A stretch of 64,000 nucleotides of DNA, from assembly GCF_026236535.1 (NCBI RefSeq), contig NZ_JAHTMW010000008.1, positions 1-64,000 on the forward strand. Reading direction: 5' to 3'. Within the stretch, counting starts at the first letter, position 1. Every line of letters begins with the position of its first letter. The position numbers and the translations under genes were made by a program. This DNA comes from Streptomyces sp. SKN60 (GTDB lineage Bacteria > Actinomycetota > Actinomycetes > Streptomycetales > Streptomycetaceae). Shown here one piece after another: positions 9,360 through 17,900 of the stretch. A model generated the notes under the pieces. That model did not search any database. It was not told the origin of the DNA and saw nothing but the letters and a program-made list of their open reading frames with translations.

Positions 9360-10904
9360 ATGCCCGAACGCCGTACCGTCGCCCTTGTCACTCTTGGCTG
9401 CGCCCGTAACGAGGTGGACTCGGAGGAGCTCGCAGGCCGCTTGGCAGCGGACGGCTGGGAGCTCGTTGAGAACGCCGAGGACGCGGACGTCGCCGTCGTC
9501 AACACCTGCGGCTTCGTCGAAGCCGCCAAGAAGGACTCCGTCGACGCCCTCCTCGAAGCCAATGATCTGAAGGACCACGGCAAGACCCAGGCCGTCGTCG
9601 CCGTCGGCTGCATGGCCGAGCGCTACGGCAAGGAGCTCGCCGACGCGCTGCCCGAGGCCGACGGAGTGCTCGGCTTCGACGACTACGCGGACATCTCCAG
9701 CCGCCTCCAGACCATCCTCAGCGGCGGCAGCGTCGAGGCGCACGCCCCGCGCGACCGGCGCAAGCTGCTGCCGCTGTCCCCGGTCGAGCGCCAGCAGGCC
9801 GCCGCCTCCGTGGCCCTGCCCGGACACGGCGACGGCGCCGAGGCGCCCGCGGCCGCCGAGGAGACGCCCGCCGACCTGACGGATCTCCCCGAGGGCCTCG
9901 CGCCCGCCTCCGGCCCCCGCGCACCGCTGCGCCGCCGCCTGGACACCAGCCCGGTCGCCTCCGTGAAGCTGGCCTCCGGCTGCGACCGCCGCTGCTCCTT
10001 CTGCGCCATCCCGTCCTTCCGCGGCTCCTTCGTCTCGCGCCGTCCCTCGGACGTGCTGAACGAGACCCGCTGGCTGGCCGAGCAGGGCGTCAAGGAGGTC
10101 ATGCTGGTCTCCGAGAACAACACCTCCTACGGCAAGGACCTGGGCGACATCCGCCTCCTGGAGAGCCTGCTGCCGGAGCTCGCCGCCGTCGACGGCATCG
10201 AGCGGGTCCGGGTCAGCTACCTCCAGCCCGCCGAGATGCGCCCCGGCCTGATCGACGTGCTGACCTCGACCGACAAGGTCGTCCCGTACTTCGACCTGTC
10301 CTTCCAGCACAGCGCGCCGGACGTGCTGCGGGCGATGCGCCGCTTCGGCGACACCGACCGCTTCCTGGAGCTGCTCGACACCATCCGCTCCAAGGCGCCG
10401 CTGGCCGGTGCCCGGTCCAACTTCATCGTCGGCTTCCCCGGCGAGACCGAGGCGGACTTCAAGGAGCTGGAACGCTTCGTCACGCACGCCCGGCTCGACG
10501 CCATCGGCGTCTTCGGCTACTCCGACGAGGACGGCACCGAGGCCGCCGGTTACGAGCACAAGCTCGCCCAGGAGGTCGTCGACGAGCGGCTCGCCCACCT
10601 GTCCCGGCTCGCCGAGGAGCTCACCGCCCAGCGCGCGGAGGAGCGGATCGGCGAGACCCTGGAAGTACTGGTCGAATCCTTCGACGAGGAGGACGGCTGG
10701 ATCGGCCGCGCGGCGCACCAGGCGCCGGAGACGGACGGCCAGGTGATCCTCACCATGGACTCGGCCGACGACGCCGACCTGGCCCCGGGACGTATGGTCA
10801 GGGCCGAGGTCGTCGCCACCGAGGGCGTCGACCTGGTGGCGGAGTACTGCAGTGTTCTGGGGAGCGACCCCCAGACCCCCGGAGCCGAGGAGGCGGGCAG
10901 ATGA
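9360..10904 (+). CDS. rimO: RimO, ribosomal protein S12 methylthiotransferase
   Basis: Radical-SAM enzyme that adds a methylthio group to the conserved Asp of ribosomal protein S12. About 514 residues. The N-terminal UPF0004 part has three cluster cysteines ([22 protein letters not shown]). The radical-SAM triad is C208, C212, C215 (GCDRRCSFC). A TRAM-like region ends the protein. [11 protein letters not shown] at the start is RimO-type rather than MiaB-type. An Ala/Pro/Glu-rich stretch of roughly 60 residues (about 140-200) separates the first two domains and looks like lineage-specific padding. The ATG at 9360 has no SD but TAGTCT lies 7 nt upstream, suggesting a leaderless start. The stop overlaps pgsA by 4 nt. 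Confidence 0.93.
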   Translation: MPERRTVALVTLGCARNEVDSEELAGRLAADGWELVENAEDADVAVVNTCGFVEAAKKDSVDALLEANDLKDHGKTQAVVAVGCMAERYGKELADALPEADGVLGFDDYADISSRLQTILSGGSVEAHAPRDRRKLLPLSPVERQQAAASVALPGHGDGAEAPAAAEETPADLTDLPEGLAPASGPRAPLRRRLDTSPVASVKLASGCDRRCSFCAIPSFRGSFVSRRPSDVLNETRWLAEQGVKEVMLVSENNTSYGKDLGDIRLLESLLPELAAVDGIERVRVSYLQPAEMRPGLIDVLTSTDKVVPYFDLSFQHSAPDVLRAMRRFGDTDRFLELLDTIRSKAPLAGARSNFIVGFPGETEADFKELERFVTHARLDAIGVFGYSDEDGTEAAGYEHKLAQEVVDERLAHLSRLAEELTAQRAEERIGETLEVLVESFDEEDGWIGRAAHQAPETDGQVILTMDSADDADLAPGRMVRAEVVATEGVDLVAEYCSVLGSDPQTPGAEEAGR

Positions 10905-11602
10905 CCGGAGTCCCGGCATCCGCGACGGGCGGGACCGGTAGCAGGCCGGCGCCCCGCGGCAAGCTGGGGGCTGCGGCCGTCAACCAGGCCAGTCTCTGGA
11001 ACATCGCCAACATCCTCACCATGATCCGCCTGGTGCTCGTGCCCGGCTTCGTGGTGCTGCTCTTCCAGGACGGCGGCCACGACCCGGCCTGGCGTGCCTG
11101 GGCCTGGGCGGCGTTCGCGGTGGCCATGATCACCGACGTCTTCGACGGGCACCTGGCCCGTACGTACAACCTGGTCACCGACTTCGGGAAGATCGCCGAC
11201 CCGATCGCCGACAAGGCGATCATGGCGGCCGGACTGATCTCGCTGTCCTATCTCGGCGACCTGCCGTGGTGGGTGACGGCGGTGATCCTCGCCCGCGAGC
11301 TCGGCATCACCCTGATGCGCTTCTGGGTGATCCGGCACGGGGTCATCCCGGCCAGCCGCGGCGGGAAGATGAAGACCCTCGCGCAGGGCACGGCGGTCGG
11401 GATGTACGTGCTCGCGCTCGTCGGTCCACTCGCCACCCTGCGCTGGTGGGTGATGGCGATCGCCGTCGTGCTGACGGTCGTCACCGGTCTGGATTACGTG
11501 CGCCAGGCGGTGGTCCTGCGCCGCAAGGGGCTCGCCGCGGAGCGGGCCGCGAAGGCCGCCGAGGCGGCCGGGACGACGGGCGCGGGGGTCGAGTCACGAT
11601 GA
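10901..11602 (+). CDS. pgsA: CDP-alcohol phosphatidyltransferase, PgsA-like
   Basis: Integral membrane phospholipid synthase, 233 residues, predicted to make phosphatidylglycerol phosphate from CDP-diacylglycerol and glycerol 3-phosphate. The family signature is complete: D79, D82-G83, A86-R87, G96, D100, D104 (DVFDGHLAR ... [10 protein letters not shown]). About six hydrophobic helices are visible, with a polar Ala/Glu tail. It overlaps rimO by ATGA at its start and the cinA-like gene by ATGA at its end, so the three are translationally coupled. Actinobacteria carry several paralogues (for example PgsA2/PgsA3), so the exact alcohol acceptor is not certain. Confidence 0.88.
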   Translation: MTGVPASATGGTGSRPAPRGKLGAAAVNQASLWNIANILTMIRLVLVPGFVVLLFQDGGHDPAWRAWAWAAFAVAMITDVFDGHLARTYNLVTDFGKIADPIADKAIMAAGLISLSYLGDLPWWVTAVILARELGITLMRFWVIRHGVIPASRGGKMKTLAQGTAVGMYVLALVGPLATLRWWVMAIAVVLTVVTGLDYVRQAVVLRRKGLAAERAAKAAEAAGTTGAGVESR

Positions 11603-12141
11603 ACGGCGCCGCCCGGGTGCTCGAGCTGCTCGCGCTGCGTGGTCACACGCTGGCCGTCGCCGAGTCCCTCACGGGCGGTCTGGTGGCCGCGGAGCTCACC
11701 GGGGTCCCCGGGGCCTCGAAGTCCTTCCGCGGCTCCGTCACGGCCTACGCCACGCCCCTGAAGGAGCAGCTCCTCGGGGTGGACGGCACCCTTCTGGCGG
11801 AGCGCGGGGCGGTCGACCCCGAGGTCGCGCTGCAGATGGCGGCCGGGGTGCGGGCCCGGCTCGGCGCCGACTGGGGCATCGCCACGACCGGCGTCGCGGG
11901 TCCCGAACCGCAGGACGGACAGCCGGTGGGGACCGTGTACGTGGCCGTCGCCGGGCCCGTGCGCGAGGCAGCGGGGGCCGCCCGGGCGGGCAAGGTGGCC
12001 GCGTTGCGCTTGAACGGCGACCGAGCGGAAATCCGTAGAGAGAGTGTACGGAGCGTGCTCGAATTGCTGTGGGAACTGCTCCGCGACGAACACTCGGAAA
12101 ATGCGCGGGCACAGGATACGGAACAGAACGGGGGAGATTGA
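11599..12141 (+). CDS. CinA C-terminal domain protein (nicotinamide-nucleotide amidase type)
   Basis: A 180-residue stand-alone CinA C-terminal domain (PncC type), predicted to deamidate NMN to nicotinate mononucleotide in pyridine-nucleotide salvage. Seen: AVAESLTGGLVAAELT near the start, SFRGSVTAYATPLKEQLLGV, and TTGVAGPEPQDGQPVGTVYVAV, all hallmarks of the family. The N-terminal molybdopterin-binding-like half of full CinA is absent. The start ATG overlaps the pgsA stop. The stop overlaps a further ATG (TGATG at 12139-12143), which may couple it to a small open frame before clgR. In mycobacteria the same neighbourhood (ftsK, pgsA, cinA-like, clgR) exists. Confidence 0.85.
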   Translation: MNGAARVLELLALRGHTLAVAESLTGGLVAAELTGVPGASKSFRGSVTAYATPLKEQLLGVDGTLLAERGAVDPEVALQMAAGVRARLGADWGIATTGVAGPEPQDGQPVGTVYVAVAGPVREAAGAARAGKVAALRLNGDRAEIRRESVRSVLELLWELLRDEHSENARAQDTEQNGGD

Positions 12142-12254
12142 TGTTTGCAGCCATGAGTGAACACGACATCGCTCCCCGCACGGCCGCGGCGCGAGGCGGT
12201 ACGGTGGGGCGTGAAGGATGCGGCTACGCGGTCCGAGGAGGGAGCCACCGATGA
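12141..12254 (+). CDS. Possible 37-residue peptide coupled between cinA-like gene and clgR
   Basis: The ATG at 12141 shares bases with the upstream stop (TGATG) and has a strong GGGGGAG sequence 4 nt before it. The frame ([19 protein letters not shown]...) ends in a TGA that overlaps the clgR ATG (ATGA at 12251-12254). Linkage at both ends plus a good ribosome site is unlikely to be chance, though short frames are frequent in this DNA. No known motif is present. It could be a leader peptide that controls clgR translation, or just the clgR 5' leader. Confidence 0.3.
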   Translation: MFAAMSEHDIAPRTAAARGGTVGREGCGYAVRGGSHR

Positions 12255-12634
12255 TTCTGCTCCGTCGCCTGTTGGGTGACGTGCTGCGTCGGCAGCGCCA
12301 GCGCCAGGGCCGTACTCTGCGCGAAGTCTCCTCGTCCGCCCGAGTCTCACTCGGCTATCTCTCCGAGGTGGAGCGGGGGCAGAAGGAGGCTTCCTCCGAG
12401 CTGCTCTCCGCGATCTGCGACGCGCTGGACGTACGGATGTCCGAGCTCATGCGTGAAGTGAGCGACGAGCTGTCGCTGGCCGAACTGGCCGAGTCGGCAG
12501 CGGCGAGCGAACCGGTGCCGGCGCCGGTACGGCCGATGCTCAATTCGGTGTCGGTGACGTCGGTGGCCGGTGTGTCCACCGAGCGGGTGACCATCAAGGC
12601 GCCCGCCGAAGCGGTCGACGTCGTCGCGGCCTGA
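12251..12634 (+). CDS. clgR: ClgR-type XRE transcriptional activator of Clp/Lon protease genes
   Basis: A 127-residue protein with an XRE/Cro helix-turn-helix at residues 9-65 ([26 protein letters not shown]-type core, then [14 protein letters not shown]). ClgR activates clpP1P2, clpC and lon in actinobacteria; its location after ftsK/pgsA/cinA matches the mycobacterial locus. The C-terminus ends in Val-Val-Ala-Ala, resembling the Ala-Ala degrons by which ClgR and PopR are themselves turned over by ClpP. GAGGAGG lies 7-13 nt before the ATG. A rho-independent-looking hairpin follows, so transcription of the cluster ends here. Confidence 0.88.
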   Translation: MILLRRLLGDVLRRQRQRQGRTLREVSSSARVSLGYLSEVERGQKEASSELLSAICDALDVRMSELMREVSDELSLAELAESAAASEPVPAPVRPMLNSVSVTSVAGVSTERVTIKAPAEAVDVVAA

Positions 12635-12667
12635 GCCGAGCGGCAGCACGCAAGCGAAGTTGGGGTG

Positions 12668-12710
12668 AGCCCCGGTCGGTCCCTGGAAGGGGCGCCGGCC
12701 GGGGCTTTCC
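12668..12710 (+). terminator. Terminator after clgR
   Basis: AGCCCCGGTCGG (12668-12679) pairs with CCGGCCGGGGCT (12695-12706), 12 pairs with one G-T, then TTTCC. It closes the rimO-clgR transcription unit. Confidence 0.7.
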
Positions 12711-12927
12711 CGTACCCGTGCGTACGCTCCGCGTACGCGTGAGTGCTTCTCTGGATGCGGGCGCGGCCCGGTCGGGTGAGACTGGGCCGGGGCCGCGCGG
12801 GCGGCCTCCGCAGCGACCGGAAGGAATCCGGGCCATGGCGATACGCGAGCCGTGCGCCGGGTCTGCCTCCTGTGCGCCCTCCCGCCGGGTGATCCTGCGG
12901 GACTAGCGTCGACCGGAGGAGGCGGCC

Positions 12928-13197
12928 ATGGTACGGCGACGGGTTCCGCTGGTGACGCTCATGCTGGCCGCGGCAGGACTGGTGGCCGGTGGGCTCTGGT
13001 GGTGGGCGATGGTGCGCCTGCTGCTGGTGCCGGGGGAGACGGGACCGGTCGAGGGGGCGGTGGCCGCGGGCGGCTGGGGGCTGAGCCTGTTGCCGGTGCA
13101 CGTGGCCGCCTCGTCACGGCGCCGCGCGGGTGCGCGGGCGCGGCTCACCAGGGCATCGCGACGCCGCCGTTGGGGCGCAGGATCTGACCCGTCGTGA
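12928..13197 (+). CDS. Small hydrophobic protein of unknown function
   Basis: An 89-residue protein. Its N-terminal 35 residues form one strong membrane helix (VTLMLAAAGLVAGGLWWWAMV), a second weaker hydrophobic stretch follows at about 42-60, and the tail is very Arg-rich. GGAGGAGG sits 5 nt before the ATG and TAGCGT at 12904-12909 could be a -10. It converges on the SDR gene and their coding ends overlap by about 50 nt, so the C-terminal third is less certain. I do not recognise a family. Confidence 0.5.
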   Translation: MVRRRVPLVTLMLAAAGLVAGGLWWWAMVRLLLVPGETGPVEGAVAAGGWGLSLLPVHVAASSRRRAGARARLTRASRRRRWGAGSDPS

Positions 13198-13918
13198 ACG
13201 ACGAGGCGTCGCAGGCCAGATGGAGCACCGCGTGGGCGATGTCGGCCGGCTCGCCGACCCGGCCCAGCGGGGACACCCGGACCATCGCCGCCTCGGCCTG
13301 CTCCTGGGCGGCCGGTTCGTGGCGGTCCGTCATCGGGGTGCGCACCCAGCCCGGAGCGACCGCGTTCACCCGCACGCCGTGCCGGCCCACCTCGGCCGCC
13401 AGGGTCTTGGTCAGCTGCACCACGGCCGCCTTGGCGACGCTGTAGCAGAGCAGCCCCGGGCTCGCCGTGTCCATGGCGCCCGAGGCCATGGTGACGATCG
13501 AACCCGGCACGCCGTGCTCGATCATCGAGCGGGCCGCCTCCTGGCAGGCGTACAGCACCCCCTTGAAGTTCACCGAGAGGATCCGGTCGAGGTCCTCGTC
13601 GCGGGTCTCCAGGACGCTGCTGGTGTGCATGATCCCGGCGACCGCCGCCATCATGTGCAGCGGGCCCGCGGCGCGTACGGCGGCGGCGAGGGCGGCCCGG
13701 TCGGCGACGTCGAGCGGGTGGAGGTGCGCGGTGCCGCCCCGGCGGGCGATGAGCGCCGCCGTCTCCTTCAGGCCGGGCTCGTCGCGGTCCGCGCAGTGCA
13801 CGCTCGCCCCCGCCTCGGCGAGGAGCACGGCGGTCGCGCGGCCGATGCCGCTCGCCGCGCCGGTGACGAACGCGGTGCGGCCGGTGAGGTCGTACGCCGT
13901 GCGCGCGCTGAGGGTCAT
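13145..13918 (-). CDS. Short-chain dehydrogenase/reductase (SDR)
   Basis: NAD(P)-dependent oxidoreductase of the classical SDR fold, 257 residues. The cofactor motif is TGAASGIG (residues 19-26). The catalytic set N117, S146, Y159, K163 is complete. The usual NNAG structural motif reads AVAG (about 92-95), which is unusual. PGWVRTPMT near residue 190 is typical. Substrate unknown. The ATG at 13918 is chosen because the Rossmann strand follows directly and TACGGT lies 6 nt before it, a leaderless-style promoter; longer in-frame starts would run into nei. Confidence 0.85.
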   Translation of the reverse strand: MTLSARTAYDLTGRTAFVTGAASGIGRATAVLLAEAGASVHCADRDEPGLKETAALIARRGGTAHLHPLDVADRAALAAAVRAAGPLHMMAAVAGIMHTSSVLETRDEDLDRILSVNFKGVLYACQEAARSMIEHGVPGSIVTMASGAMDTASPGLLCYSVAKAAVVQLTKTLAAEVGRHGVRVNAVAPGWVRTPMTDRHEPAAQEQAEAAMVRVSPLGRVGEPADIAHAVLHLACDASSFTTGQILRPNGGVAMPW

Positions 13919-13950
13919 GTCCGGACCGTACGACCAGATCTGACGGGTCG

Positions 13951-14760
13951 TCAATTGGTGCGGGGGTGCTTGTTGCCGTCCGGGCCGCGCTGGCAGCCCG
14001 GGCACCAGTAGGTGACGCGGTCGCCCAGCTCCGCGCGCCGCACCGGGCCGCCGCAGCGGGGGCAGGGGCGGCCCTCCCGGCCGTACACGTACAGGCGCTC
14101 CCCGGTCCGGCCGGTCGTGGTGGTGCGGCGGTCCGGGCGGTCCTTGTTCGCCTCCAGGAGCCGGTGCGCCGTCGCGACGAGCCGCTCGGGCACGCCCTCG
14201 GCGAGCTCACCGACCGGCAGCCACGGGGTGACGCCGGCCAGGAAGGCCAGCTCCGACTTGTAGACATTGCCGATCCCCGCGAGATTGCGCTGGTCGAGCA
14301 GGGCCTCGCCGAGGGTGCGGGCCGGGTCGGCGGACAGCCGGCGCACCGCCTCCGCCGGGTCCCAGTCCGGGCCGAGCAGATCCGGGCCGAGATGGCCGAC
14401 CGCCTTCGACTCCTCCGCCGTGCGGATCAGCTCCAGGACCGGCAGCCGGTAGCCGTACGCGGTGAACTCGGCATTGCCGAGGATCGCCCGGATCTGGTGG
14501 GCCGGGCCGCCGCGCGGGCGCTCCCCGGTCGGGAAGATCCGCCAGGCGCCGTCCATCCGCAGATGGGAGTGGAGGGTCAGGCCGCCCTCGATCCGGGCGA
14601 GCAGATGCTTGCCGCGCGGAGTGACGTCGAGGACCCGGCGACCGGTGAGGTCGGCGGTGGCGAACCGGGGTACGCGCAGGTCGGAGCGGGTCAGCACCCG
14701 GCCGGCGAGCGCCTCGTCGAGCCGGCGGGCCGCGAACCAGACGCTGTCTCCTTCGGGCAT
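13951..14760 (-). CDS. nei: Fpg/Nei family DNA glycosylase (endonuclease VIII, Nei2-like)
   Basis: Base-excision repair enzyme of 269 residues. It begins MPEGDS, so the mature Pro-Glu catalytic pair is present as in Nei and Fpg proteins. LDQRNLAGIGNVYKSE is the helix-two-turn-helix DNA-binding segment. The C-terminal zinc finger is CPRCGG ... WCPGCQ, with four cysteines. It fits the actinobacterial Nei2 group better than Fpg because of the MPEGDSV start. It lies 32 nt upstream of the SDR gene on the same strand, downstream of lhr, making a small repair-related group. Confidence 0.88.
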   Translation of the reverse strand: MPEGDSVWFAARRLDEALAGRVLTRSDLRVPRFATADLTGRRVLDVTPRGKHLLARIEGGLTLHSHLRMDGAWRIFPTGERPRGGPAHQIRAILGNAEFTAYGYRLPVLELIRTAEESKAVGHLGPDLLGPDWDPAEAVRRLSADPARTLGEALLDQRNLAGIGNVYKSELAFLAGVTPWLPVGELAEGVPERLVATAHRLLEANKDRPDRRTTTTGRTGERLYVYGREGRPCPRCGGPVRRAELGDRVTYWCPGCQRGPDGNKHPRTN

Positions 14761-14954
14761 GCGCCCATCATGCCGCGCCCGGGGCGGGCTGCGGGTGCAC
14801 GGTTGTGCGGGATCGCCCGGGCGCGGTGCCCGGCGCCGGGCAGGGCGGCGGGCGTCCGGGCGGGGGGGCGTCCGGGCGGGGGGCTCGGGCGTCGCCCGGA
14901 GCCCGGGCCGGCCGGGCCGTGACTGGCCGCACGGTCAGGCGTGGGTCGGCGCGC

Positions 14955-17900
14955 TCAGGCGCGCAGCCGCAGGCCGCGCGGGGTGGCGTGGAAGCCGGCC
15001 GCCTCCAGCGGTCGGGAGAGCGGGGAGGTCAGGGCGGTCGCCCCGTTGATCCGCTCCACCGTGACCGTGCCCAGCGAGCCCGCCGAGGCCGCGGCCGCCA
15101 GCGCCTCCGCGGCGGCCTTCAGCGCCGGGGAGTCCGGCTCGGCGGGCCAGGAGAGCAGCGTCTTGCCGCCGCGCTCCATGTAGAGCGTCAGCTCGCCGTC
15201 GACCAGGACCACCATGGCGCCCGCCTTGCGGCCCGGCTTGTGGCCGGCGCCGGTGGGCGGCTCGGGCCAGGACAGGGCCGCCCCGTACGCGTTCGCCGGG
15301 TCGGCCGCCGCCAGGACCACCGCCTTCGGGCCCGCGCCCTCCTCGGCGCCCCGGTCCCGGGCGTTCGCGGCGGCCCGCAGCCGGTCCACCGCCCCGTCCA
15401 TGGCGAACTGGGCCGCGCCCAGACCCTCCACCACATAGCCGCGGCGGGCCTGCCCGCTGTCCTCGAAGGCGGACAGGATCCGGTACGTGGCGGAGAAGCC
15501 GCCCTCCACGCCCTCGGCGGCCACCGCGCCCCGGGTGACCACACCGTGCCGGTCGAGCAGCGTACGGGCCAGGGCATGGGCCCGGTGGGTCGGCTCCGGC
15601 TCCAGGGGCGGCAGCAGCGACCAGCGGCCGCTCACCGTGGGCGGCCCGGTGCGGGAGGCCGGGCGGGCGGCGGCGCTCAGCGTCCCGTACCGGCCGCGCG
15701 GGACCGTGCGGCGGGCGCGGTGCGCCGTGGAGCCGGCCGTGCGGCCCGAGCCGAGCAGCGAGCGCAGCGGGGCCAGGGTGTCGTTGGTGAGCCGCCCGGA
15801 CCAGGCCAGGTCCCACAGGACGTCGGCGAGCTGCGGGTCGGTGGCGTCCGGGTGGGTGGTGGCCCGGACCTGGTCGGCGATCTGGCGGAAGAACAGTCCG
15901 TACCCCCCGGAGAGGATGCCGAGGACGGACTCGTGGAGCCCGGTGAGCTCCAGCGGGCGCGGCGGCGGCAGGAGCAGCGGCGCCGCGTCCGCGAGATAGA
16001 GGGAGATCCAGCCGTCCTTGCCGGGCAGGGACCCGGCGCCCGCCCACAGGACCTCGCCCGTGGTGGTCAGCTCGTCGAGGAGCGCGGGGGAGTAGTCCCG
16101 CACCCGGGACGGCAGGATCAGCTTCTCCAGGGCCGAGGCGGGCACGGGGGCGCCCTGCAGCTGCTCGATCGCCCGCGCCAGGCCGTCGATTCCGCGCAGG
16201 CCGTTGCTCCCCAGGTGCTGCCACTGGGGCAGGAAGGTGGCGAGCGCGGCCGGCGGGACCGGCTCCAGCTCGTGCCGCAGGGCGGCGAGGGAGCGGCGGC
16301 GCAGACGTCTGAGGACGGCGGCGTCGCACCATTCCTGGCCGATGCCCGAGGGGTGGAACTCTCCTTGTACGACGCGGCCGGCGGCGGCCAGGCGCTGCAG
16401 CGCGCCGTCGGTGACCGCCGGGCCCAGGCCGAAGCGGGCGGCGGCCTCGGAGGACGTGAACGGGCCGTGGGTACGGGCGTGCCGGGCGAGCAGATCGCCC
16501 AGCGGGTCCTTCACCGGCTCGGTGAACGCCTCCGGCACGCCCACCGGCAGCGCCGTGCCCAGCGCGTCCCGCAGCCGGCCCGCGTCCTCGATCGCCGCCC
16601 AGTGGTCGGCGCCCGAGATCCGCACCCGGATCGCGCGCCGGGCCCGGGACAGCTCCTCGGCCCAGCCGGGCTCGGCGCCCCGCTCGGCCAGCTCGGCCGT
16701 GGTCAGCGGACCGAGCACGCGCAGGGCGTCGGCGACGCCCTCCGCGTCCTTGATCCGCCGGTCCTCGGTCAGCCACTGGAGCTCCCGCTCGAGCTCCGTG
16801 AGCACGTCGGCGTCGAGCAGCTCCCGCAGCTCGGCCTGCCCGAGGAGCTCGGCGAGCAGCCGGGAGTCCAGGGACAGGGCGGCGGCCCGGCGCTCGGCGA
16901 GCGGCGAGTCGCCCTCGTACAGGAACTGGGCGACATAGCCGAAGAGGAGGGAGCGGGCGAACGGGGACGGCTCCGGGGTGGTGACCTCCACCAGGCGCAC
17001 CCGGCGGGACTCGATGTCGCCCATCAGCTCGCGCAGACCGGGGACGTCGAAGACGTCCTGGAGGCATTCGCGGACCGCCTCCAGGACGATCGGGAAGGAG
17101 CCGAACTCGCTCGCCACCTGCAGCAGTTGCGCCGCCCGCTGGCGCTGCTGCCACAGCGGTGTGCGCTTGCCCGGATTGCGCTTGGGAAGCAGCAGGGCGC
17201 GCGCCGCGCACTCGCGGAAGCGGGAGGCGAACAGCGCCGAGCCGCCGACCTGGTCGGTGACGATCTGCTCGACCTCGCCCTGGTCGAAGGCGACGTCGGC
17301 GGCGCCCACCGGCGCCTGGTCGGCGTCGAAGACGGTGTCGGCGAGCCGGCTCGGATCCACCGGCTCGCTGTCGAGCAGGTCGAGGCCCATCAGATCCGCG
17401 TCCGGCAGCCGCAGCACGATGCCGTCGTCGGCGTGCATCACCTGCGCGTCCATCCCGTACCGCTCGGCGAGCCGGGCGCCGAGGGCCAGCGCCCACGGGG
17501 CGTGCACCTGCGCGCCGAACGGGGAGTGCACCACCACCCGCCAGTCGCCCAGCTCGTCCCGGAACCGCTCCACCAGGATCGTCCGGTCGTCCGGGACATG
17601 GCCGCAGGCCTCGCGCTGCTCCGCGAGATACGCGATGACGTTGTCCGCCGCCCAGGCGTCGAGCCCGGCGGCGAGCAGCCGCAGCCGGGCGTCGTCCGGC
17701 GCGAGGGCCCCCACCTCGCGCAGGAACGCGCCGAGCGCCCGGCCCAGTTCGAGCGGACGGCCCAGCTGGTCGCCCTTCCAGAACGGCAGCCGCCCCGGCA
17801 CGCCCGGCGCGGGCGACACCAGGACCCGGTCGCGGGTGATGTCCTCGATCCGCCAGGACGTGGTGCCCAGCGTGAACACGTCGCCGACCCGCGACTCGTA

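Noticed and set aside
12142-12250. ClgR-type operator (GTTCGC-N5-GCG-like) upstream of clgR
   Set aside because: Only GTTTGC ... GTGAAC with wrong spacing was seen; too weak to claim.
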